A program made the translations under genes and the position numbers. This document shows, in pieces, positions 46,176 to 56,398 of a DNA stretch of 64,000 bases. Every line of letters begins with the position of its first letter. Position 1 is the first letter of the stretch. The stretch is from Pyronema omphalodes (lineage: Eukaryota > Ascomycota > Pezizomycetes > Pezizales > Pyronemataceae). The stretch lies in NCBI GenBank assembly GCA_024516155.1, contig JAJJXM010000076.1, forward strand, positions 1 to 64,000. Direction: 5' to 3'. The notes under the pieces were generated by a model that worked only from the letters and a program-made list of their open reading frames with translations, was not told the origin of the DNA and searched no databases.

Positions 46176-46393
46176 CCAAACAACCCAAACAACCCAAACA
46201 ACCCAAACAACCCAAACAACCCAAACAACCCAAACAACCCAAACAACCCAAACAACCCAAACAACCCAAACAACCCAAACAACCCAAACAACCCAAACAA
46301 CCCAAACAACCCAAACAACCCAAACAACCCAAACAACCCAAACAACCCAAACAACCCAAACAACCCAAACAACCCAAACAACCCAAACAACCC
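46176..46393. repeat. 9-nt minisatellite ACAACCCAA abutting a stop codon
   Basis: About twenty-four perfect units end within two bases of the stop codon of the minus-strand gene at 46395. On that gene's strand the unit reads TTGGGTTGT, placing GGG every nine bases. The array therefore lies at the start of the transcript's 3' UTR. Confidence 0.93.
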
Positions 46394-46394
46394 A

Positions 46395-48695
46395 CTACAC
46401 CCCCCTCACATTATCCCTAGACTCCATCCAACTCGGGTAAGAACCCGGCATCAAGACCGTCCTCTCGGTCCTTGCCGCCTCTTCCCTCGCGCCTACCGAG
46501 TTCTTCCTAAACACCTCATTTGACACCTTTTCCACTTTGAGAGTGTTGGAAGCATCCCTGATGATAGCTTCGGTCTTGGCCTTAGCCTTATCACCGGGTA
46601 CGTCTTCTTCGGTGTCAGAGTCGCAGGCCAGCTCATCGGAATCCGTGGAGGTGGTGTAGATGGCGTTGGAAACTGAGACTGGTGGAGGTTGCATGGGAGA
46701 GAGGGATAACTGTGGGATGGTTGGAGCTTCTGGAGTCCGGGGTTCGAAGACTTGCGAGCTCATTGGGCGGGACTTGCGGGTTGGAGTGGTAGTGTTTCCA
46801 GCTGTAGAATTCACAACAGAAGCCACAACCCGAACCCCAGACGCCATAACAGGTCTCTGAGGACCCTGCAGAATCCCAGTAGCCGAGCGGGGAACAGGAA
46901 CTCTAGAAGACCAGACATTCTTGGTCTTCGTCGCATCTTTAGAAGTATATGCTTTCTCGGTGCTCTTTATCGTAGCTGCCATCGAAAGAGAAATCGGTAT
47001 GGAACTCTTTCCAACCGATGTCGATGCTCTGCTGGGTGTTTCTTGCCTCGTGGTGAATAGGCTTACTGGTCGGAAACTGCTAGATGGCGCATTCATCACC
47101 CGGGATATCGAGTGATGGATGGAGTGCGAGGAGTCCTCGGTGACTCTTCTGCGGCTTTCTGGAGTTGCGGAGAGGATTCCTGTAGCTACGGCCGAGGAGG
47201 ATCTGGGTATCCTTGATGGGGTGGAAACTGGCGGTGGCATTGTGGTTGACACAGACGGACGGGGTTTCTTCTCATCCTCTTTTGCCTCTCCCAATGCCGG
47301 AGCATGAAAACGGAAGTCTTTTCTAGGAGTATCTTTGAAGGTACTCTCTGTACTGGCCCTCGAGGGATCCTTTCTGCTTATCATAGGAGTTCCCCTGGCT
47401 CCTATGTCAAGTCCCAACGGCGAAGAAGTCTGCATGGAGAGCTTTCGGTGGCCATAACCAGCCGCCATATTCTGGCCCAAAGACGATTTCCGTTCCGGGA
47501 TCACTACCGTCTGGCTTCGAACCGGGCGGTCACGAGCATAAGAAACCACACGCTCATCCGAAAAGAGCATATGATTCTTATGCATATAAAGATGTTTCGA
47601 AGTATTCCCCGAAACGACCTTCTCCTCCTCCTCATCATTCTCCGCAAAATCCTCCACAGGCACAAGAACCCTCGAAACTCTTCTGCGGGCATTTCCAACT
47701 GGAGATGCCGAACCGGAATTTACGGTTGCAGACCCCTCCACCCGGAATGCAGTGACTACAGAAGCGTCGTCTTCGGATGACGCTTGGATTGAATCCATAG
47801 AGTCATGAGCTTCGCCTCTGCGCTCAACTACAGGTGAGGTCGAGGGACCTGTATGTCGTAGAGCTGAGGGGCGACTGGTGAAAGTAAGAGATGGAGACGA
47901 GCCATTCCTCGGTTCCTCAATAAGATTGAGCCTCGCCTGGACTCGGCGAAGAGGAGTAGGTGTCGTTCCAACTCGGGAAAAAGACTCTTCGACCACTCTC
48001 TGGGGAGATGCGGTAGATGCGATAGGGGTTGCAGTGCCAGGGTATGCAGTGCTCGATCTTGGAGCCTGTCCAGATGCCAGGTCCGAAAATCTGGGAAAGG
48101 AGGTCTTCCCCTGCACTGACATAGTTGCTGACTTTACAGGAGCACGGTTGATACTGTCGAGCCGAGGAAACGGGCTCTTTCCACCTGCAGTCATGGTGGT
48201 TGACTTTTTGATCGTCAAAGCATGGACTTGAGGCTGGATTTCCTCGCCGTAAAGATTCTCCTTGCAGCTGTCGTCCGCGTTTACACCATCGGTTGATGTT
48301 AAACCCGCCAGACCTTGTCCTGACGAGTACCCAATGCCAGTATAGCCGTCGTCTCTTGCTTGAAAGCTTCCATTCTCGAAGCTACCTCTAAGAGGAGAAA
48401 GGCCCCCAATGGAAAAGCTTGACCAAGTCAAGCTCGACGGTCCCTGGTTCTCGTCATAGTAACGAGAACCATATGGGAGTCTCATCTGCGAAGAGGATTC
48501 GGAAGCCAAAGAGGGTTGTGGCGACACTTTCGCATCTGCATCTTCGGCAGGGATTGCGGGGGCTTTGCCCTTGTCGCGGGGAGAAGATATGCCAAATGCG
48601 CTCTTAATCTTCCGGAAGGTCCGGGAAGATTGGACTTTCAATTTGGCGTTCTCTCTCATGATTTTCGCCTTGGCGAGCATTGAGGAGGATGGCAT
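46395..48695 (-). CDS. Hypothetical Ser/Arg/Pro-rich disordered protein, 766 residues
   Basis: A single exon from the ATG at 48695-48693. The first 40 residues are basic and helical (MLAKAKIMRENAKLKVQSSR). The rest is largely disordered, with many short S/T-P and R-x-x-S motifs that look like kinase targets (SPLRGSF, TPTPLRRVQARL, TPRKDFRF). The last 60 residues are denser, with DASNTLKVEKVSNEVFRKNS and GAREEAARTERTVLMPG. No signal peptide, membrane segment or catalytic motif is visible. A decayed copy lies at 50450-51960. I do not recognise a named family. Its 3' UTR begins with a TTGGGTTGT array. Confidence 0.78.
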   Translation of the reverse strand: MPSSSMLAKAKIMRENAKLKVQSSRTFRKIKSAFGISSPRDKGKAPAIPAEDADAKVSPQPSLASESSSQMRLPYGSRYYDENQGPSSLTWSSFSIGGLSPLRGSFENGSFQARDDGYTGIGYSSGQGLAGLTSTDGVNADDSCKENLYGEEIQPQVHALTIKKSTTMTAGGKSPFPRLDSINRAPVKSATMSVQGKTSFPRFSDLASGQAPRSSTAYPGTATPIASTASPQRVVEESFSRVGTTPTPLRRVQARLNLIEEPRNGSSPSLTFTSRPSALRHTGPSTSPVVERRGEAHDSMDSIQASSEDDASVVTAFRVEGSATVNSGSASPVGNARRRVSRVLVPVEDFAENDEEEEKVVSGNTSKHLYMHKNHMLFSDERVVSYARDRPVRSQTVVIPERKSSLGQNMAAGYGHRKLSMQTSSPLGLDIGARGTPMISRKDPSRASTESTFKDTPRKDFRFHAPALGEAKEDEKKPRPSVSTTMPPPVSTPSRIPRSSSAVATGILSATPESRRRVTEDSSHSIHHSISRVMNAPSSSFRPVSLFTTRQETPSRASTSVGKSSIPISLSMAATIKSTEKAYTSKDATKTKNVWSSRVPVPRSATGILQGPQRPVMASGVRVVASVVNSTAGNTTTPTRKSRPMSSQVFEPRTPEAPTIPQLSLSPMQPPPVSVSNAIYTTSTDSDELACDSDTEEDVPGDKAKAKTEAIIRDASNTLKVEKVSNEVFRKNSVGAREEAARTERTVLMPGSYPSWMESRDNVRGV

Positions 48696-50449
48696 AGTTG
48701 ACGAGGTTGGAGGGTAAAATTGACGGATTAGGTGGTGTGAGTAGCTATGGTTATTGTTAGCCTCTGCAAATAGTAGCTTTGATGAATAGGGAAGAAATAC
48801 CTGGTAGAAAAAGCAACACGCTTAATCAGAAGTAAAAGAAGCTCTCGACGACTGACAATCACTATGTGAAACCCGTAAGTATCTGGTAATGGCGCGATGA
48901 TTGGAGATACAAAAGGAGGAGGACATACCTTATTCCGACTTGGAGGATTCTATGAATAGAAGGACCTTCGGTCTGGCTGAAGAGGGAAATAAACGGGCGA
49001 TGGAGGAAGGATATTTCAAAGCTGATGCAGAAGACCAGTCTTTGATGAGGTTGTAAAAAGGTATAAGAAGAATAAGATAGGCAAGGTGTGCTTCTGAGGG
49101 TGAGAGTGAAGGTGTTGGTAAAAGACGCTCTGGGTTGTAGCAGGTAAGAAGTCTTGTAGCAACAGAAGGTAGGTGGGTTGGTGAAGAGAGTAGGAAAGGG
49201 TAGAAGAGTTGACTGAGAAAAGAGTTGGCAGGTAGGAGAGTTAATTGCGGGAATGCTGGGGAAACCAGTAGAAGAAGGCCATGGCTGATTTTCAGACGCG
49301 TCCACCCATAGAAGAAAATTCTGTCGGGTATTTGGACCCCCTTTGACCCATAGCTAATCTTTGAAAAAACATATCTAACTTTTCAAAATATTTTCCCCGA
49401 TTTCTCGGAAGCAGAATTTGCAAATGCTGTTTGGCGGTCACAGGATCATGATCCACTCACTCGCATACTCGCGATCTTAACTTGGTGAGGCTTGGTGATT
49501 ACTCAGTTCTCCAGCGTGATACCGCAATGTTTTGACATGTTCGCGATACCGGAGATCTTTAAGGCGGGATAGGGTCCAAAGTTGCTCATTTCTCACCAGT
49601 GGAAACATCATGACTTTGGACCCTGGGGAGGTTTGAATGCTGGATGTTCACCGTGCCATTCACTCGACACTGCGGGTTTCTGTCAACCCCCAGTAAACAG
49701 CACCAGCGACGAAAATACTCAGGCTTAAGAAGTTGACTAATAATAATCATATGTGTCTTTCTTATCCTCTTTGCCATCGTTGATTCACTTGCCTTCAAAC
49801 ACCAAGGAGTTGATGATTTGGCATCATGAAGCATGATTCGCAGCTAAAATTGGTCCGCCTTAACCCCTTCTCAAGTATGAGTGGCGTAAATGGATGCCAG
49901 GTCGATATAGTGAGATTTTTTAATGATGAACATTCAAGTTTTGCAATTCTTTATCGGTTGGCAGATCATGATCTTGTTGACGGCTGGGCCGCAATGATCG
50001 CATGTTTCCAAGAAACGCCAAACAATTGCTCATCGGTAGATTGCAATATTGTAGTAAAGGCGAATGACAGTATTTCTCCAACTCCAAAAACAATACAGCC
50101 AAAAGATTGTCTTTCTCAGCGGTGCATAACCAGAAGGTAAACAGATAATACTGCAAAAAAGGTGTCCAATTATAACACAGAAATTGTCAAGGACGACCCT
50201 ACCAAGAGCCCGAAGTTTGTAGGATGCCCCGGGGCTCAACACTCATGTAACGAATGGGAGACTTCAACAATATGCTCCGGTTTTAGATACTGATAAGATA
50301 AGAAGATCGCCTATACATCATGCGCCATGGATTGCCCCAGCCATAGTCGACACAGAAACGTAAAGCATAAAACATCCACTGCAAAATATTCTTGAAACAC
50401 AACAAACCAGACCTAAACAATATCCCCCGGTGTCACCCGCAGAGAAAAC
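48696..50449. other. Intergenic between gene and its decayed copy
   Basis: The first 600 bp on the minus strand has a long frame of Ser/Phe/Thr/Pro-rich low complexity without ATG, more likely a 5' UTR than a gene. 49.3-50.4 kb has no supported frame or repeat. Confidence 0.45.
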
Positions 50450-51960
50450 CCCCCGCAGTATCCCTCGACTCCATCTAACTCGGGTAAGAACCTGGCATCA
50501 AGACCGTCCTCTCGGTCCTTGCCGCTTCTTCCCTCGCGCCCACTGAATTCTTCCGAAACACCTCGGTTGGTATTCTTTCCACTTTCAGAGTGTTGGATGA
50601 ACCCCTTATCGTATGCCCAGTCTTATTCTCATCTCTATTCCCAATACTGACGTGCCCGGTGGCTACATCGACTTTGGTATAAGATTCACAAGTGAGATCA
50701 TTGGGATCAATGAAGCTGGTATAGCTGGGTTTATATACCACAGCAATATCATGTCTGAGGCTATTAGACGTATCATAGACGTAGGGTCCAGACAGTGGGG
50801 GGATATGGGCGTTCTAGGTCGATTCTGGGATTCTATTGTGGGTGATAAAGCCATCTTCGTCAGGATAGATCTTTGGTAAATATGCAGCTAGCTCCAGCGA
50901 AAACAATGATGCATGTTGATTATGCGACATGGTTAGATACGCTCGGATTAGGTGATAGTCTGGCATATTGAGAATAATTCTATCAACTCAATTGATATGG
51001 GGATTCTGCAATGGAATACATATCCAGAGTGGATTAAAGAGACGAAAAGACTCATAGCGTCCATGGGATTGGGTTTTAGCGTATTTTGGAGTACTTATAT
51101 ACCGATGGAGAATCAATGGTGATTCTGCCTCTCAAGGTTGAGAGTCGAAGCTAGGTAGCTGTTACTGTTTGTATGTGATTGCCATGGCGTCCATCAAACA
51201 CCTTGTAGCATCTTTCGATTGAACCGGTAGGGATATAGGCGGAGTCGAGGGACCTTTTTGGCGTAGGGCTGAGGGGCAGCTGGTGAAATTGGGATATAGA
51301 GGTGAGCTGTTCCTCAGTTCCTCAGTAAGATTGAGCCTCGCCTGGACTCGGCGAAGAGGAGTAGGGGTCATTCCAACTCTAAAGGAAGAATCTTCCACCA
51401 CTCTCTGAGGAGATGCGGTGGATGAGGTGGGAGTCGTGGAAGTGAATGTAGAGCCAGGGTATGCAGTGCTCGATCTTGGGGCCTGTCCAGACGCCAGGTC
51501 CGAAAATCTGGGAAAGGAGGTCTTTCCCTGCACGGACATTGTTGTGGATTTTGAAGGAGAGAGGTTAATGCTATCGAGCCTAGGAAACGGGCTCTTCCAA
51601 CCTGCAGTTATGGTGGTAAACTCTTTGATTGTCGAATCTGGACTTGAGATTGGTTTTCTTCACCATGAAGATCGTCCTTGTTGTTGCTATATGCGCGTTC
51701 ACATCATCAGTCGATGTGAACCCCATCAGATCTTGTCTTGACGGGTGCCCAAGGCCAGTGTACCCGTCGTCTCTGGGTGTGTAAAAGCTTCCGCTGTCGA
51801 AGCTACCTCGAGCATGAGAGAGGCCTCCAATCGGGAAGCTCTTTCAATTCATGCTCGGTGGCCCCTGGTTCTTGTCATAATAACGAGATCCGTATGGAAA
51901 TCTCAGTGGCGAGGAAGCTTCGGATGATAGCGAGGGTGGACGCGTTATTAACTTTCCATT
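50450..51960 (-). pseudogene. Internally deleted, decayed copy of the 766-residue gene
   Basis: The right end (51600-51960) resembles parent residues about 60-190 (PSL-SEASS, FPYGSRYYD-NQG) but has a stop right after. 51162-51539 matches residues 192-300 (MSVQGKTSFPRFSDLASGQA, SSTAYPG, TPTPLRRVQARLNL). 50475-50741 matches the extreme C-terminus (NTLKVER, VFRKNSVGAREEAARTERT, VLMPGSYPS). The parent's central ~350 residues are missing, replaced by about 350 bp of unrelated or unrecognisable DNA. The C-terminal WME of the parent is cut by a TGG-to-TAG change. It keeps the parent's orientation, so it arose by direct, not inverted, duplication. Confidence 0.82.
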
Positions 51961-54468
51961 TGGATTATCTGTGATGTAGATAGTATGATGGTTTGATTTA
52001 CATTGGTTTTAACGTCCGAACGTTGGATGAGTTGATGGAGGCACCAAGTGGTGTTTGTCCGCGCAGTGGGGTGTAGATCGATGGATGGATGAAGGGGTGG
52101 ACGAGAAAAAGGTAGAGATGGGATAAAGATTTTGTAGAAAACATGATAGCAAACAAGAATGAAAGAAGGGGTAAAGGTTTCTGGCTGACTGATTGATACC
52201 ACCCTAGTTTAAGTTCAGAGTTTACTGCGGGTGTTCACATGAGGTCACTCGGGTCACCTGCACGCAATCCGTGACTTGTATCCCGAAAGGTAGATTATTA
52301 AAGGGGTGGCACCAGTGGCGTATATAGCCGCATTATTTTCCACAAATACTTGAAGAAAACGGGTTCAGATACTGTGTCGCTCCCACAGGTGTCGCTTGGT
52401 TACCAAGGTTCATAACCGTAAGGGATATTTACCCATTGCTCAGGCTAAGTAGCGGCGCTTACATAACCAATGTCTTTTTAGATATACATAGACAAGCACT
52501 GGAATAAGTTTAAAAAGAATGGTATTTAGGCAGTCAGGGCCCCCTGAGAATGCAATTGGAATTTCTTATGTCCTGTACGGGCGTTTCGGGCCTCGGTCGG
52601 CTGATGATTAGATAAAAATATTACAAGTCAATCACTATGAAAGTAAATACGAGAGATTAGGCATTACACTCATGAGAAAGAATATAACTAGACTGCCGAA
52701 CAATGTATAGGAATCCCAGGTATGATCTATAAATATTACATTGGGCTAATATATTCCAAGTATTTTCATGCATCATAGCAGCCAAGAGATCTATTCTACC
52801 CTCTTCAGACCCGGGTCACCAAAGTCAAGCAGGTGTAGCCCTCAGCGATATATCATCCTCCTTTGACCAGAATAAACTGAGATGTTTGAATGCCAATGAC
52901 GCGGATATTACTCGGTGCAATCAGTTTATTCCATTTTTCACGTTTGTTTTACGTTTGGTTATCATGTGGTTATGGCTGAATGTGTGCCCTCAAGTAAGAC
53001 TTTAGACTCCCAATATCAACATTGGCGGCAATTTTTCGTTCGCGGAATGTTGATTCCCTCGACCAATGGCTGCCTGGTGCAATCTTGAGAGAGATATACG
53101 AAACCACACATCGGGGAAAAAGAAACGGAGAACAGAGAGGTTGGCTGATAAGGAAAGCGGAAGAGAGTGAAGAAGATGAGAGGAGATAGAGGTGAAGAAT
53201 GAATGGAATAAGCAGAAGCGTTTATAGCAGAAGTGATGAGTGAAGAATAGTGAGGCTTATACCTCCGATATGGTCAAAGAAGGAAGCGAGCAAACAACAA
53301 AATAAAAAGTGTGATAGGTGGGGAATGTGGAACGCTCTGTAAATTCCGAACGAATCACAGAGGTCGTCACAAATACATGGAGAAAAATTCAGGAACGGAA
53401 AAAGAAAAAGTCAAGGTGGACAGGTGATAAATGAGAAAAGGGTTATAATTAGCATACCGCGATATGGAGTCAAATAATATGACAAAATCGAAAATTCTGA
53501 AATGATGGGGTGGGTTTCTTCGCTTTCATCTTAAAGAGCAATCCATGTGCGTTATAATTTATATTCATAGTTCGTCTCGAAACCTCTTCTTTCTTACTTT
53601 CAGTGAGATTCTTCTAGTATAATTATGTTCTCAGGATGTATGAGATGTGACAGTGCCTCCATCTTTTCGTATCGAATAAAACATTTCATTGAAGCGGTTT
53701 CCATGGAGAAGGCATAGGTTGCTCGGTAGTAAGACATGCAGCCGTGTGGATGACTTTACTCATCGGTCGACAAATGCGCAACTCGGTACTTATCGATACT
53801 TATGTCAGGATAGTTATCTTATTTTGCCACGCTGTCGAGCGCTGTGGCGGAGGGTTAAAAGTAGCATGATGGGAATGCTGGCGAATTCGGCGCATAGAGG
53901 TGCCTCATTGGAAGGTGATGTCATTAACGGAGCGGGCTGGCAAAATTCCAGTCGGTGAGTTATGTCAATTACTGACTGTAGTGCTGAATATGATGAGCTA
54001 AATGAATGCTGTCAAGTAATATGGTGATGAATTGGTTAGCGAGGTAAAAGATTAGATGGAAGGTTTGCGCGTAAGATATCTATGTGTTGTACATACGTCA
54101 TGACCATCCTTGCCATGACTAGAATCTAAAAATATGAGTTGTTTGCCGGTTATTAGCTGAAACTGAACTCTTCAGGAGAGAATACCGTGGTGGACCTGAG
54201 GATTGGTGTCACTGTCTAATGGGTAAAATGCGCGGCTAATCAAGCAGAAACAATAATTCTTCATATCGTAACCCGTCACTGAATTGGTTAGAAGTTCCGA
54301 AGAACAATGCGAGTATAGAGTCAGATAATGTATTATCGGATGTAAACATTCTTGGATACAGATATCATCCTCTGTATCTAAAGCCATACTCTGATTCTAA
54401 AATTCCTATCACGAGAGCAGTTGCAGATCAAGAGGCGTACGTTGATCACCGCCTCGTAGTATCCCTGC
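51961..54468. other. Gene-poor interval of 2.5 kb
   Basis: No gene is firmly supported. An 89-codon plus-strand frame at 53689-53958 ends next to a donor-like GTGAGT and could be an upstream exon of the next gene, but no joining frame was found. Purine-rich DNA occupies 53090-53280. Confidence 0.4.
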
Positions 54469-56124
54469 ATGTCGGTGTGGGGAATCCACGTACGCGCGAT
54501 ACGCCACGAATTGTCACTTGCGCTCATGCACGGCCTCAAATATCTCATCAGTTCAGTTCTGTTCGAACTGCACGCCCGCTGGTATATAGTACCAGATAGA
54601 TACAAATACCCAACCGCCCTTGACACTCTTCTAGCACCTTTCATCCATTCGGTATCAGAAGAAGCTGCGATGGAATTCCCAAAGACCCGCGAGGACGTCA
54701 AACTTGACATTGTTGGCCTGTTGGCTATTGTTGGTAAGCTCCAAATCAATGTAAAACCCCCCCTGTATATATCTGTGGCTGACTGTATAAAATTCAGGTG
54801 AGAGCGCTATGTCGGGACATGTGCAGCCGTCAACGGCATCATGGACCACGCTTTTACCTCGCCTAATACCCGCACCGCAGTCGTTTCTCAAGACTGAACG
54901 GCCCTGGCGGCTTCCTTTTAATGGTGCCGCGAGTGTTGTTGGAATCCGGTCCGGAAATTTCTCGCAAGGATTGAACTTCTTCCCGGATGTATTACATGGA
55001 ATTGATCATCTACCACGGTTTTCAGTTAGAACGGTATCAATAACAAGATCGGTTGAGAGCGATGGGATCGATGGGATTTTTCAAAACGTCACGGTCCGGA
55101 AATTTGGTCCACTGGACCTCCTGGCATTTATCGGAATGATGTTTTTCCTCGGACTCCTGGTTGCCGCAGTTATTCTCCGTGACGGAATGGCTGTATGTGC
55201 AGTCCTGCTGCTGTCTCTAACCTCCAGTTTGGTTGGTATAGGATCGTTCTGGAGCGTTGATCTGCAGCGCCGTCGAGATTCAAGATCGGTTCCGAGCGGA
55301 GATGTCGTTGTCCTAGGTAAGTCTCATCTAGTGCGAGGACTTTACCGAGCAAGTCTCGGGCGTGTGGATGCGCCATACCTTCGCCTAATGTATGAAAAAA
55401 ACACTTTTCTCACCGTTTGTGTTTTGAAGGTCGTCAAGGATCATTTATCGTCGTCCGCTGCGCGGAAGACATAGCGCGAGAGCTATATTTCGGCCAGGAA
55501 CGATGCAACTATTACCTTGGAGAACGAGCTTTTGAAGTAGTCGCAGCAACGGCAACTTTCATGTTCATGGCATCTGTCGTTTTTCTTGCAAATTGCACCT
55601 GGAATTTACAAGCTAGCATTGGCATGTCGTACATCATCCTCAATGGTCTCTATTGGATGGCAGCATTGATGCCTCAACGACTTCAATGGGATATGAGTGC
55701 CTACACCTTACACGATGAAGGAACCATAACGGAAGAATCATACACCGACACATTGATTAACGTTATTAGGAATACACGTGAAACTCAATGGATTAGAATT
55801 GCCGGTGCAGTTCCCAAGACAAAGGCCTGGGATGCTTGGCTAGAAGAGGCGGGAGAGAAAATCATGGATTCCAATTGGAACGGAAGAGATAGTCTCACGA
55901 AGCTGTTGAATACTGCACCAAGTACTACGGTTAGTTTGTGTACCAAGATTTGAGGCTGCATAGTGTGATTGAAAGTGATTGAATATGCATTAACGTGTTC
56001 ACCATAGGGTTTTCAACCAGAAAATACTAGCTCTCATGTACGCCCCCGCTCGCAGCAGTCTGACTTCGTGGAGTATCATGGAAAAGGGCCGAGGGATCAG
56101 CAATCGCCGGAGGATGTCGTCTAA
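54469..56124 (+). CDS. Hypothetical four-helix membrane protein, four exons
   Basis: Exons 54469-54733, 54798-55316, 55430-55929 and 56008-56124 give 466 residues, with frame kept across introns of 64, 113 and 78 bp. ATGs at 54526 or 54670 are alternative starts. The motif SEEAAMEFPKTREDVKLDIV leads into a soluble domain. Likely membrane hairpins follow at about 194-214/219-240 (LDLLAFIGMMFFLGLLVAAV, MAVCAVLLLSLTSSLVGIG) and 295-315/323-342. The C-terminal 120 residues are soluble (TLHDEGTITEESYTDTLINV, RETQWIRIAGAVPKTKAWDA). A last exon ending PRDQQSPEDVV is inferred from an open frame after a good acceptor; without it the protein would end at 55953. The family is not recognised. The gene is convergent with the DUF3433 gene. 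Confidence 0.62.
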
Positions 56125-56398
56125 CGTCTTGGACTTAAAGTGTGGGGAAAACATGATGAAATTTTTATATGTAGGTGCCAACTGAGATAAGCTTCAATTA
56201 GGGCTCAGGGTTGGGTCACACGAATTTAATGATTTGGTTCTCGAAAAACCCCTTGCATGAAGCATCTAGTTTCTAGTGCTGCAAAAACCGTCCACATGAT
56301 CATCAAATATACACCGGTCCGAGATAATAAAAAACTCCCAGCAAACGCCTCTGAAACTAACGCCGATATCCGAAAACAAAATGGAAAAAAGGAATAAC

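Noticed and set aside
46070..46395. GLFGLF / GCLGCL repeat proteins on the minus strand
   Set aside because: Translated ACAACCCAA minisatellite next to a real stop codon, with no independent start context.
48862..49305. 147-codon minus-strand frame upstream of the 766-residue gene
   Set aside because: Begins with GTG, low-complexity Ser/Phe/Pro composition, and fits a 5' UTR better than a gene.
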